A DNA stretch of 64,000 nucleotides, from assembly GCF_041154745.1 (NCBI RefSeq), contig NZ_AP031573.1, positions 2,108,001-2,172,000 of the forward strand, given 5' to 3'. Below are positions 9,025 to 17,856 of the stretch, one piece after another; position 1 is the first letter of the stretch; every line of letters begins with the position of its first letter. Position numbers and translations under genes: made by a program. The stretch comes from Flavobacterium sp. CFS9 (GTDB taxonomy: Bacteria; Bacteroidota; Bacteroidia; Flavobacteriales; Flavobacteriaceae). The notes under the pieces are model-generated. The model was not told where the DNA came from, did not search any database, and worked only from the letters and a program-made list of their open reading frames with translations.

Positions 9025-9184
9025 GGCTTCGACTTCGCTCAGCCTGACACAATGTTATCATGTGAATTATTGTGTCAGGCTGAGCGAAGTCTGTTGTCAA
9101 GTCGAGTAAAATCGATGGTCAGACTGATCAAAGTCGATGGTCAAACTGAGCGGAGTCGAATGTCCGGCTGAGCGGAGTCGAAGC
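9025..9184. repeat. Cluster of CTGAGCGAAGTCGA-type dispersed hairpin repeats
   Basis: A perfect 23-base inverted repeat (9031-9053 and 9068-9090) has arms beginning gacttcgctcagcctgaca. Two further half-copies, ctgagcggagtcga, follow before the polyprenyl synthase stop codon. The same motif occurs at 10304-10371 and three times at 28303-28670. It fills the gap between two convergent genes. Confidence 0.8.
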
Positions 9185-10159
9185 CTAAACTCTTCTTCCC
9201 ATCAAATTCTCCCCGAAAGTACGCAGGATGTTTCTTTTTTCGGAAGTAAGCTCCATTCTGTCAAGCGTTTCAAAAGCTTTAAGAGTATACATTTCAATGG
9301 CGTCCTGAGTGGCTTTTGAAGCACCGGATTCATTGAAAATAGCCTTAACGGTTTCAATTTTATGAGTATTGTCTTCTAATTGCTGACCAAATAATTCTTC
9401 TAATTCAGCTGTTTTTTCAGGAGAAGAAAATTCTCTTGCTTTGAGGTATAAATACGTTTTTTTGTTTTCGATAATGTCTCCCCCAACTTGTTTTCCGAAA
9501 GTTTCCGGATCTCCAAAAGCATCCAGATAATCATCCTGAAGCTGGAAAGCCAGACCTAAATTCAATCCGAAATCATAGATTAAATCCCCTTCTTTTTCAG
9601 ATGTTTTGGCTACGATGGCTCCCATTTTCATAGCAGCAGCAACCAGAACAGCTGTTTTATATTCGATCATTTTCAGGTATTCCGGAATTGTAACATCGTT
9701 TCTTTTTTCAAAGTCAACGTCCCATTGCTGTCCTTCGCAAACCTCAAGAGCTGTTTTGCTGAATAGTTTTGCCAGGTTTCTGAAAACAATCGGTTCGTAT
9801 TGCTCAAAGTACTGATACGCAAGGATAAGCATTGCATCACCGGACAAAATTCCGGTGTTGAGATCCCATTTTTCATGAACGGTTTCCTGCCCTCTTCTCA
9901 GAGGCGCATCATCCATAATATCGTCATGTACAAGCGAGAAATTATGAAAAACTTCTACCGCCATTGCAGCCGGAAGTGCTGTTGTATATGGAGTGTTAAA
10001 AACTTCAGCGGCCATCAAAGTAAGTACGGGACGAATTCGTTTTCCGCCGAGGCCCAGAATGTATTCAATAGGTGCGTAAAGATTTTTGGGTTCTTTTCGT
10101 ATGCTTTGGTTTTTTAAGTAATGAATAAAAAAATCCTGGTACTGACTAATATCGTGCAT
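9185..10159 (-). CDS. Polyprenyl (trans-isoprenyl) diphosphate synthase
   Basis: A 324-residue all-helical trans-prenyltransferase that condenses isopentenyl diphosphate with an allylic diphosphate. The two aspartate-rich metal-binding motifs are present: DDIMDDAPLRRG (first) and QLQDDYLDAFGD (second). So is GGKRIRP for substrate binding. The inner ATG at 10157-10159, giving MHDISQYQDF, is preferred over one 14 codons upstream because the family normally starts close to this point. Product length (C15 to C40) cannot be read reliably; a role in menaquinone or carotenoid precursor supply is possible. The YceI gene, whose family binds polyisoprenoids, is divergent. Confidence 0.9.
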   Translation of the reverse strand: MHDISQYQDFFIHYLKNQSIRKEPKNLYAPIEYILGLGGKRIRPVLTLMAAEVFNTPYTTALPAAMAVEVFHNFSLVHDDIMDDAPLRRGQETVHEKWDLNTGILSGDAMLILAYQYFEQYEPIVFRNLAKLFSKTALEVCEGQQWDVDFEKRNDVTIPEYLKMIEYKTAVLVAAAMKMGAIVAKTSEKEGDLIYDFGLNLGLAFQLQDDYLDAFGDPETFGKQVGGDIIENKKTYLYLKAREFSSPEKTAELEELFGQQLEDNTHKIETVKAIFNESGASKATQDAIEMYTLKAFETLDRMELTSEKRNILRTFGENLMGRRV

Positions 10160-10303
10160 AAAATGAAATTCTGATTTGCGAGGCCCAAAGATACGATTCA
10201 TTATGAATTATTGCGTTTTTAAAATTTTAAAAGATGGTGGAGGAATTAGATAATAGAGGTAATTTGATAATTTGATAATGGGTTTTGGGTGTAAGTGCGG
10301 AAG

Positions 10304-10371
10304 GTTTCGACTCTGCTCAACCTGACATTTACGTGATGATAGCGTTTGTCAGCCTGAGCGGAGTCGAAGGC
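10304..10371. repeat. Dispersed hairpin repeat, CTGAGCGGAGTCGA type
   Basis: Arms at about 10306-10326 and 10347-10367 form an imperfect inverted repeat of the same family as 9031-9090. It lies in the 374-base gap between the divergent polyprenyl synthase and YceI genes. The rest of that gap is AT-rich and carries the YceI promoter and operators. Confidence 0.7.
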
Positions 10372-10409
10372 GGTTTTGGACTTGTTTTAAAAATATTTAA
10401 AAAAAACTT

Positions 10410-10489
10410 GGAAACTTTTTTGGTATTCAGAGTTTCCTGTCTATATTTGCACCGTTGAATAGGAAACTTGAAACACTGAAATAGTTTCC
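10410..10489 (+). promoter_or_regulatory. YceI promoter with two GGAAACT-N14-AGTTTCC operators
   Basis: A Bacteroidota-type -7 element, tatatttg, lies at 10442-10449. A TTG at 10420-10422 is a fitting -33. Two inverted repeats with the arms GGAAACT and AGTTTCC and a 14-base spacer lie at 10410-10437 and 10462-10489. The first fills the gap between -33 and -7 and the second covers the transcript start. Their centres are 52 bases apart, about five helical turns. The identical repeat precedes the TetR gene at 11103-11130. Confidence 0.8.
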
Positions 10490-10533
10490 TTGTAGAATTG
10501 AGAAATGTATAACCTCAGTAAAAACAGTAATTT

Positions 10534-11055
10534 ATGAAAACAACATGGACCTTAGATTCTAGCCAATCAGATGTTTTGATTAAAATGAGACATTCGATTA
10601 TTGCTTACATGGGAGGAACTACAAATAAATTTGGTGGTTATGTGAATATTGAAGACAATGAAGTAGAAGACGCATCGGTTGAGTTTTCGCTTGACATTAA
10701 CAACAAGATTGATAATTTTCAGCAAATCGATACTTATTTACAACTGCAGGATTTGTTTGATGTAAACGAACATCCGATTATTAGTTTCAAATCGACTTCG
10801 TTTCAAAAAGTAAACAACAATATTAATTTTTTCAAGGGTGACTTAACGATTAAAGATGTTACCAAAGTGGTAGAACTTGATGCTGAATTTATAGGGGTTA
10901 ATACTTATAATGGTGAGAAGAAAGTTGCTTTTGAAATCAAAGGTGACATTAAGCGTCAGGATTTTGGTTTAGATTATAACTCGTTCAGTCATAATGGAGG
11001 TTTGGCTTTAGGGAAAGACATTAAGCTTATTGCAAATTTAGAGTTTAGCATATAA
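10534..11055 (+). CDS. YceI-family lipid-binding-like protein, cytoplasmic form
   Basis: A 173-residue YceI domain protein. It starts TTWTLDSSQSDVLIKMRHS and has the usual family features: SVEFSLDINN, HPIISFKSTSF, GDLTIKDVTK and IKGDIKRQDFGL. The family forms a lipocalin-like barrel that binds polyisoprenoid or amide ligands. Many members are periplasmic, but this one has no signal peptide and is probably cytosolic. Its promoter carries two copies of the inverted repeat that also sits before the adjacent TetR gene, so it is probably a member of that regulon. Induction together with the efflux pump is inferred. Confidence 0.88.
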   Translation: MKTTWTLDSSQSDVLIKMRHSIIAYMGGTTNKFGGYVNIEDNEVEDASVEFSLDINNKIDNFQQIDTYLQLQDLFDVNEHPIISFKSTSFQKVNNNINFFKGDLTIKDVTKVVELDAEFIGVNTYNGEKKVAFEIKGDIKRQDFGLDYNSFSHNGGLALGKDIKLIANLEFSI

Positions 11056-11102
11056 ATCTTATGGACTGTAGTAAATTAATGTAAAATTATTACAAATATT
11101 AC

Positions 11103-11142
11103 GGAAACTATTTTCGTGAGTTTAGTTTCCTCAGTATATTTG
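11103..11142 (+). promoter_or_regulatory. TetR gene promoter with GGAAACT-N14-AGTTTCC operator
   Basis: The inverted repeat GGAAACT / AGTTTCC with a 14-base spacer spans 11103-11130. Four bases later comes the -7 element tatatttg at 11135-11142. This geometry is identical to the first YceI operator, where the repeat ends at 10437 and -7 starts at 10442. Autoregulation by the TetR protein encoded next is the simplest reading. Confidence 0.8.
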
Positions 11143-11163
11143 TGATGCAATTTGAAAATTAAA

Positions 11164-11763
11164 ATGAAAGAGAAAATTATAGCAAAAGCAAGTGAGCTGT
11201 TTTTAAAACTTGGATTTAAAAGTGTCACAATGGATGATATTGCAGGTGAAATGTGTATTTCGAAAAAAACGATTTACAAGTATTTCTGTAATAAAGAGGT
11301 CCTGATTGAGGAAAGTACATCGTTGGTTCATAAACAGGTACACGAAATAATTGACACTATTGTAGCGAAAAATTACAATTCTATTCATGAAAATTTTGAA
11401 ATCAGAGAAATGTTCAGAGACATGTTTAAAAACAATACCGATACTTCGCCCATTTATCAGCTAAAAAAACATTATCCGGAGATTTATCAAAACATATTGA
11501 GTCAGGAAATTGATTTGTGCAGTCACTGGTTCAGAAAGAATATTGAAAAAGGAATTCGGGAAGGGCTTTATCGCGAAGATCTGAATGTAGACGTTTATGT
11601 GAAATTTTATTATACCTTAATTTTTCACATTAATGAAACTACCGTTTCGGAAAGCGAAGCTCAAAAAATAGAACTGGAGGCACTGGAATACCACACCAGA
11701 GCTATGGCGACAGAAAAAGGAATAGTAGAATTGGAAAAACAGCTTAAGAAAATCAAAGTATAA
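11164..11763 (+). CDS. TetR/AcrR-family regulator of the efflux operon
   Basis: A 199-residue TetR repressor. The ATG at 11164 is preferred to the TTG four codons upstream. The N-terminal helix-turn-helix (KASELFLKLGFKSVTMDDIA, then ISKKTIYKYFCNKEVLI) is typical. The C-terminal part is an all-helical ligand-binding domain of ordinary length. It is followed after 61 bases by the TolC, adaptor and RND genes in the same direction. It probably represses this operon and the YceI gene through the shared inverted repeat. The inducing compound is unknown. Confidence 0.92.
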   Translation: MKEKIIAKASELFLKLGFKSVTMDDIAGEMCISKKTIYKYFCNKEVLIEESTSLVHKQVHEIIDTIVAKNYNSIHENFEIREMFRDMFKNNTDTSPIYQLKKHYPEIYQNILSQEIDLCSHWFRKNIEKGIREGLYREDLNVDVYVKFYYTLIFHINETTVSESEAQKIELEALEYHTRAMATEKGIVELEKQLKKIKV

Positions 11764-11824
11764 TCATCAATTAATAATAGTATGATTTTTTAAATCATCA
11801 ACACAAACAAATATCTAACAGCAT

Positions 11825-13159
11825 ATGAAACGAATAGTTCTCATTTTTTTGTGTACAATAGGTCTGTCGGCCAGTGCACAAGTCACACGTTTAACCCTAA
11901 AAGACGCGCTTACTTATGCGCTTCAAAATAAAGCCGATGCTAAAAAGGCGAAACTTCAGGTTGAAAACAGTGAATACAAAATACAGGAAATACGCTCAAG
12001 AGCTTTGCCTCAAATTTCGGCAAACGGAAATTTAACACACAATCCGATCATTCAGACTACGGTAATTGATGGTGCAGGATTTGGTGCTCCGGGGACAACT
12101 ATTCAGGCAGCATTTGGTCAGAAATGGGTTTCGACTGCCGGAGTTTCTTTAACACAGGCTATTTTTGATCAGTCTGTTTTTACAGGATTAAGAGCAGCAA
12201 GATCTACCCGTGAATTCTATCAAATCAACGATCAGTTAACAGAAGAGCAGGTTATTGAAAGAGTAGCTAATAACTACTATTCTGTTTACGTACAAAAAGA
12301 AAGGCTTACTTTATTAGACAGTAATTATGTTAATACTACTAAAGTTCGTGATATCGTAAAAGGACAGTTTGATAACGGTTTGGCTAAGAAGATTGATTTA
12401 GATCGTATCATCGTAAAAATGTCAAACATTGATACCGAACGTCAGCAAATTAAAAATCAGATTACGTTACAGGAAAATGCGTTGAAGTTTTATATGGGAA
12501 TGCCAATTGATACTCAAATTGACATGCCAAAAGAAGAATTTGAAGTGGTTCCTGCTTCCTTAACGGAACAGCCTAATACGGAAAACAGAACAGAGTACCT
12601 GCTTTTGAAAAAACAACAAGAGCTTCTGGTATTCAATAAAAAAGCAGTTGAAGCAGGATATTACCCAACACTTTCCTTAACAGCAGGGTATAACTACATT
12701 GGTCAGGGACCTCAGATGCCTTGGTTTGCAAAACCTTCTCAGGGAGTATACTGGTCAGATTTCTCTGCAATTGCGTTAAACCTGCACGTACCAATCTTTA
12801 CCGGATTCGGAACTCGTGCAAAAGTAAGACAGGCAGATGTTGAGTTAAGATCGCTTGAGGAAGATATCAAGGATACCAAACTTTCGCTTGATCTGGATTA
12901 TAAAAATGCGATGGCACAAATCGATAACAACCTTGTGACAATCACTAATCAGAAAGAAAATATGCGCTTAGCGACAGAAATCTTAAGCAATACAAAAAAC
13001 AATTATCTTCAGGGGTTAGCTTCTCTAACAGACTTATTAGATGCAGAAAACGCATCACTTGAAGCACAAAATAATTATACCAGAGCCATTTTAAATTATA
13101 AAATAGCTGAAGTAGCATTAATCAAATCAAAAGGCGAACTTAAAACTCTTATTAAATAA
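11825..13159 (+). CDS. TolC-family outer-membrane efflux channel
   Basis: A 444-residue outer-membrane factor of a tripartite pump. It has a signal peptide ending SASA-Q (about residue 19), then two long helical TolC repeats (LTLKDALTYALQNKADAKKA and, in the second half, LSLDLDYKNAMAQIDNN). A typical C-terminal region is present: NNYLQGLASLTDLLDAE, AILNYKIAEVALIKSKGEL. It forms the channel through which the RND pump expels its substrate. It is the first structural gene of the operon, 11 bases before the adaptor. Confidence 0.93.
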   Translation: MKRIVLIFLCTIGLSASAQVTRLTLKDALTYALQNKADAKKAKLQVENSEYKIQEIRSRALPQISANGNLTHNPIIQTTVIDGAGFGAPGTTIQAAFGQKWVSTAGVSLTQAIFDQSVFTGLRAARSTREFYQINDQLTEEQVIERVANNYYSVYVQKERLTLLDSNYVNTTKVRDIVKGQFDNGLAKKIDLDRIIVKMSNIDTERQQIKNQITLQENALKFYMGMPIDTQIDMPKEEFEVVPASLTEQPNTENRTEYLLLKKQQELLVFNKKAVEAGYYPTLSLTAGYNYIGQGPQMPWFAKPSQGVYWSDFSAIALNLHVPIFTGFGTRAKVRQADVELRSLEEDIKDTKLSLDLDYKNAMAQIDNNLVTITNQKENMRLATEILSNTKNNYLQGLASLTDLLDAENASLEAQNNYTRAILNYKIAEVALIKSKGELKTLIK

Positions 13160-13170
13160 CTAGAAGTACA

Positions 13171-14238
13171 ATGAAGAAAACTATTATAACAATCGTAATC
13201 ATAATCGCATCTCTGGGCGTGATTGGATATATCTTAAATAAAAATAAGAAAGAGAACAAGGAAAAAACAGATATCGTAGCAGAAAAGAATGCTGCCGTTT
13301 CCGTAAAAGTATCTCCGGTTAAAACAGAAGAAGTTTCACTTGATTTCGTAGCAAACGGAAACTTCCAGCCAACCCAGCAATTGACATTTTCTGCTGAGAA
13401 ATCAGGAAAAGTAATCAGTGTTCTGGCTAAAGAAGGAGACTATGTAAGAGTTGGTCAAACGTTATTAACAATGAGAGGAGACGTTATTAATGTTGATGCT
13501 CAAACTGCAGAAGCGGCTTATCAGAATGCAAAATCAGATTACATGAGATATGAAAATGCTTATAAAACCGGAGGGGTTACTAAGCAGCAGGTAGACCAGG
13601 CAAAACTGGCTTTAACCAATGCACAGTCGCATTTGACACAAGCAAAAATCAATGTTGGTGATACCAGAGTAAAAGCTCCAATCAGCGGTTTTATCAACAA
13701 AAAATACATCGAGCCGGGATCTATCTTAACCGGAATGCCTGCAACAGCTTTGTTTGATATCGTAAACGTTTCTAAATTAAAATTAGTAGTTACCGTAAAC
13801 GAAAATCAGGTAGCGAGTTTAAAAACAGGAGATCATATCAACGTAACAGCAAGTGTTTATCCGGATAAGACTTTTTCAGGTAAAATTACTTTCATTGCTG
13901 CAAAAGCAGATGAATCTTTGAATTTCCCGGTTGAAATTGAAATTACTAATAATACAAACAATGACCTGAAAGCGGGTATGTACGGAACGGCAAACTTTGC
14001 ATCGAAACAACAAAAACAACATCTTATGGTTGTACCTAGAAATGCATTCGTAGGAAGTGTGAGCAGTAACCAGATTTTCGTAGTAGAAAAAGGTATTGCA
14101 AAATTAAGAAAAGTAACTGCCGGAAGAATTTTGGGTGATAAAGTAGAAATCATCAACGGATTAACTGATGGAGAAACTGTAATTGTAACGGGGCAAATCA
14201 ACCTGCAAGACGGTAACACAGTAGAAATTATTAAATAA
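13171..14238 (+). CDS. RND periplasmic adaptor (membrane fusion protein)
   Basis: A 355-residue HlyD/AcrA-type adaptor with an N-terminal hydrophobic anchor (IITIVIIIASLGVIGYIL). It has a split biotinyl-lipoyl domain (GKVISVLAKEGDYVRVGQTL and later VKAPISGFINKKYIEPGSIL), a short helical hairpin between them, and a beta-barrel region (ITNNTNNDLKAGMYGTANF). It bridges the inner-membrane RND pump and the TolC channel. Its position between those two genes fits the usual operon order. Confidence 0.93.
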   Translation: MKKTIITIVIIIASLGVIGYILNKNKKENKEKTDIVAEKNAAVSVKVSPVKTEEVSLDFVANGNFQPTQQLTFSAEKSGKVISVLAKEGDYVRVGQTLLTMRGDVINVDAQTAEAAYQNAKSDYMRYENAYKTGGVTKQQVDQAKLALTNAQSHLTQAKINVGDTRVKAPISGFINKKYIEPGSILTGMPATALFDIVNVSKLKLVVTVNENQVASLKTGDHINVTASVYPDKTFSGKITFIAAKADESLNFPVEIEITNNTNNDLKAGMYGTANFASKQQKQHLMVVPRNAFVGSVSSNQIFVVEKGIAKLRKVTAGRILGDKVEIINGLTDGETVIVTGQINLQDGNTVEIIK

Positions 14239-14330
14239 TTGTACCGCTTTAAGCCTTACGCCGTAAGCTTTAAGCCTTTAATAAGAGCCTAAAGCCTACA
14301 GCGTATAGCCTACAGCCTAAAATAACATAT
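14239..14330. repeat. Short degenerate TAAGCCTA/TAAAGCCT repeats between adaptor and pump
   Basis: The 92-base gap is filled with variants of taagcc, taaagcct and acagcctac in alternating orientation, including ttaagccttacg opposite cgtaagctttaa. It can fold into a hairpin and might tune expression between the adaptor and the pump. No gene is present. Confidence 0.5.
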
Positions 14331-17300
14331 ATGAAATTAGCCGAAATATCCATCACACGTCCGTCGTTGGTAATTGTACTCTTTACAATTCTAACATTAG
14401 GTGGACTGTTCAGCTACAGCCAGTTAGGTTATGAGCTGATCCCGAAATTTGAACAAAACGTTATTACCATTTCTACCATATATCCGGGAGCTTCTCCAAG
14501 TGAGGTAGAAAATACAGTAACCAAGAAAATTGAAGATGCGATCGCATCCTTAGAGAATGTTAAGAAAATTGACTCGAAATCGTACGAGAGTTTATCTATT
14601 GTTTCGATTACACTAACATCTGAAGCAAAAGTCGATTTCTCTCTGAATGATGCACAGCGAAAAATAAACGCGATTATTAGTGATTTACCGGAAGACGTAA
14701 AAACCCCGGCACTAACCAAATTCTCGCTGAGTGATTTACCAATCATGACGCTTGGTGCCAACGGAAAAATGGATGAGGCAGAATTTTATGACTTAATCGA
14801 CAAAAAAATTGCTCCTATTTTATCCCGTGTGCAGGGTGTGGCTCAGGTAAATATTATTGGTGGTTCAGAGCGTGAAATTCAGGTAAATCTTGACGCACTA
14901 AAAATGCAGGGTTACGGATTATCTATTCCGCAGGTACAGCAAAATATTCTGACTTCGAATCTGGATTTCCCAACAGGTAATATCCAGACACGTGATCAAA
15001 AGATATTGATTCGTTTAGCAGGTAAATATAAAAGTGTTGAAGAATTAAGAAACTTAGTGGTTTCTTCTCAAAACGGAATTCAGGTTCGTTTGAAAGATAT
15101 TGCCGATGTTCAGGATACTCAAAAGATCGCTGAAAAAATATCACGTGTTGATCAGAAAAGTGCGATCGTTTTGCAAATTGTAAAGCAATCAGATGCAAAT
15201 GCGGTTGCGGTAAGTGAGCATTTATTAAAGACAATTGCAACTCTTGAAAAAGATTATAAAGCAAACCAGTTAAAACTGGAAGTAGCAAAGGATAGTACCG
15301 TTTTTACTTTAGAGGCGGCAGACTCTGTAGTACATGATTTATTAATTGCGGTAGTACTGGTAGCTTTCGTAATGTTGTTCTTCCTTCATAGTATCAGAAA
15401 CTCGCTGATTGTAATGGTGTCGATTCCGGCCTCTTTGATTGCTACTTTTATCGGTATTTATTTAATGGGATATACTCTGAACTTGATGAGTTTATTAGGA
15501 TTATCTCTTGTAGTGGGTATTCTGGTGGATGATGCGATTGTGGTATTGGAAAACATCTACAGACACATGGAGATGGGTAAAAGCCGAATTCGTGCTTCTT
15601 ATGACGGAACAGCAGAAATTGGAGGTACCGTAACATCGATTACTTTAGTAATTGTGGTGGTATTCCTTCCGATTGCGATGAGCTCCGGATTAGTATCTAA
15701 CATTATTACACAATTCTGTGTGACGGTAATTATTTCAACGATGTTGTCGCTTTTAGCTTCTTTTACCATTATTCCTTGGTTGTCTTCTCGTTATGGTAAA
15801 TTAGAGCATATTGAAGGAAAGAATTTATTCGGGAGAATTATTCTTGGTTTCGAAAGTTATTTAACACGTTTTACAGACTGGGTTTCTCATTTATTAACCT
15901 GGTGTCTGGATCATTATATCAAAACATTTGCAGTAGTAATTGTATTGTTTTTTGCTTCAACAATTGGTTTGATGGCAGGTGGTTTCATTGGGGGAGAGTT
16001 CTTTGCTTCTTCTGATAGTGGGGAGTTCTTAGTTCAAATCGAAATGCCGAAAGATGCTTCGTTAGAGCAAACCAACTTCATGACCCAGAAAGCAGAAGCT
16101 TATTTGAAAGGACAAGAATATGTTCACAGTCAGATTACAACGGTAGGACAAACCAGTGAAGGTTTTGGAGCATCGCAGGCAACGGCTTACAAGGCGGAGA
16201 TCGACGTAAAAATGATCGAACAAAAAGATCGTACTGACGATGCTAACGTTTACGCAGCAAAAATCAAGCGTAAGTTAGAAAAAGTATTAGTTGGTGCTAA
16301 AGTAAAAACCGTTCCGGTTGGTATCTTAGGAACAGCCGAAGATGCTACATTAGGATTGATCGTAACAGGTCCGTCAACAGAAAGTGCTATGGCATTTGCT
16401 AAATTAGCAGAAGCAGAATTACGTACAATCCCGGGAACGACAGAGATCAAATTAACGGTTGAGGACGGAAACCCGGAGATCAACGTTAAAGTAGATCGTG
16501 ATAAAATGGCAGCGTTAGGATTAACACTTCAAACCGTTGGTTTAACCATGCAGACTGCTTTTAGTGGAAATACAGACGGTAAATACAGAGCCGGTGAATA
16601 CGAATACGATATCAACATCAGATACAATGCATTCGACAGAAAAAGTATTACGGACGTTAGTAACCTGATTTTTATTAACGCAGCAGGTCAGCAAATTAAA
16701 TTGTCTCAGTTTGCAGACATTACAGAAGGTTCAGGGCCTAGCCAGTTAGAGCGAAGAGATAAATCGGCTTCGGTAACGGTAAAAGGACAAAACGTTGGGG
16801 TGCCATCTGGAACAATCGTTCAGCAATGGCAAGCCAAATTAGACAAACTGAAAAAACCGGCTGGTGTAAACTACATCTGGGGTGGTGACCAGGAGAACCA
16901 ATCAGAAGGATTTGGTACTTTAGGAATCGCTTTGTTAGCCGCTATTATCCTGGTTTACCTGGTAATGGTGGGACTTTACGACAGTTTCGTTCACCCGTTC
17001 GTAGTATTGTTTGCTATCCCGCTTTCGTTTATCGGTGCGATGTTAGCCTTGGCTTTGACCAACAACTCATTGAATATCTTTACGATTTTGGGGATCATCA
17101 TGTTGATCGGTCTGGTGTGTAAAAATGCGATCATGCTAGTCGATTATACCAACCAGAGAAGAGCAGCAGGTGAATCCATTCGTACAGCCTTAATTCAGGC
17201 CAACCACGCTCGTTTGCGCCCAATTTTGATGACCACTATCGCGATGGTATTCGGTATGTTCCCAATTGCATTAGCATCAGGAGCAGGAGCTGAGTGGAAA

Positions 17301-17507
17301 AACGGTTTGGCATGGGTAATTATCGGAGGATTGATTTCGTCTTTATTCCTTACCTTAATTGTGGTTCCGGTTATCTATAATATCATGGAGAAAATCATTC
17401 ATAAATTCTCTAAAGGAGAAAAAATCAACTACGAAGCAGAAATGTTCGCCGATTATACGCCAACAGAATTAAGCGAAGATGGTTTTAATCCTAAACATAC
17501 CCATTAA
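14331..17507 (+). CDS. RND efflux transporter permease (HAE1/AcrB type)
   Basis: A 1058-residue inner-membrane proton antiporter, the usual length for AcrB relatives. Helix 1 is at the N-terminus (LVIVLFTILTLGGLFSYSQL). The porter domains at about 40-330 and 560-860 are recognisable (YPGASPSEVENTVTKKIEDA; RDKSASVTVKGQNVGVPSG). The motif VVGILVDDAIVVLENIYRH in helix 4 holds the paired Asp residues needed for proton transfer, and a matching GLVCKNAIMLVDYTNQRR lies in the second half. With the TolC and adaptor genes it makes a complete tripartite pump. The substrate is unknown. Confidence 0.95.
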   Translation: MKLAEISITRPSLVIVLFTILTLGGLFSYSQLGYELIPKFEQNVITISTIYPGASPSEVENTVTKKIEDAIASLENVKKIDSKSYESLSIVSITLTSEAKVDFSLNDAQRKINAIISDLPEDVKTPALTKFSLSDLPIMTLGANGKMDEAEFYDLIDKKIAPILSRVQGVAQVNIIGGSEREIQVNLDALKMQGYGLSIPQVQQNILTSNLDFPTGNIQTRDQKILIRLAGKYKSVEELRNLVVSSQNGIQVRLKDIADVQDTQKIAEKISRVDQKSAIVLQIVKQSDANAVAVSEHLLKTIATLEKDYKANQLKLEVAKDSTVFTLEAADSVVHDLLIAVVLVAFVMLFFLHSIRNSLIVMVSIPASLIATFIGIYLMGYTLNLMSLLGLSLVVGILVDDAIVVLENIYRHMEMGKSRIRASYDGTAEIGGTVTSITLVIVVVFLPIAMSSGLVSNIITQFCVTVIISTMLSLLASFTIIPWLSSRYGKLEHIEGKNLFGRIILGFESYLTRFTDWVSHLLTWCLDHYIKTFAVVIVLFFASTIGLMAGGFIGGEFFASSDSGEFLVQIEMPKDASLEQTNFMTQKAEAYLKGQEYVHSQITTVGQTSEGFGASQATAYKAEIDVKMIEQKDRTDDANVYAAKIKRKLEKVLVGAKVKTVPVGILGTAEDATLGLIVTGPSTESAMAFAKLAEAELRTIPGTTEIKLTVEDGNPEINVKVDRDKMAALGLTLQTVGLTMQTAFSGNTDGKYRAGEYEYDINIRYNAFDRKSITDVSNLIFINAAGQQIKLSQFADITEGSGPSQLERRDKSASVTVKGQNVGVPSGTIVQQWQAKLDKLKKPAGVNYIWGGDQENQSEGFGTLGIALLAAIILVYLVMVGLYDSFVHPFVVLFAIPLSFIGAMLALALTNNSLNIFTILGIIMLIGLVCKNAIMLVDYTNQRRAAGESIRTALIQANHARLRPILMTTIAMVFGMFPIALASGAGAEWKNGLAWVIIGGLISSLFLTLIVVPVIYNIMEKIIHKFSKGEKINYEAEMFADYTPTELSEDGFNPKHTH

Positions 17508-17562
17508 TAGTTTTGATTTTTAATAACGAAATTCTATAGCCCGAACTTGGAATTTCAACGAA

Positions 17563-17605
17563 AGATCCCAGATTCCTTTATTAAATTGGAATTTGGGATT
17601 TTTTG
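17563..17605 (+). terminator. Terminator of the efflux operon
   Basis: The inverted arms gatcccagattcc (17564-17576) and ggaatttgggatt (17588-17600) are followed by TTTTT, 55 bases after the RND stop codon. Confidence 0.8.
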
Positions 17606-17696
17606 TGGTTTAAAAGTTTGATAGTTATTGACAAGAAATTGACTCGTAAAAGCATTCATAAATACTCTTTTGGAAGTAAAAAAAAATAATAATATT

Positions 17697-17834
17697 CAAC
17701 ACATAGAAACATAGATTTCTAACAAACGATAAAGAATATTTAAAAAGAAATACATTTCCTTCACCTAGAACTATGAGTTTTATTTGAAGTGAAATGCCTA
17801 GTTTTCAATGAAAAAACTATGTTTCTATGTGTTT
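17697..17834. repeat. MITE/REP-like element with perfect 16-base terminal inverted repeats
   Basis: The arms ACACATAGAAACATAG (17699-17714) and its exact reverse complement (17817-17832) enclose about 100 AT-rich bases. These contain a second, weaker inverted pair around catttcctTCAC and gtgaaatg. There is no open reading frame inside. With the upstream terminator this accounts for the 349-base gap between the efflux operon and the next gene. Confidence 0.7.
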
Positions 17835-17856
17835 AAAAAAAGTTACCCTCAACGGG

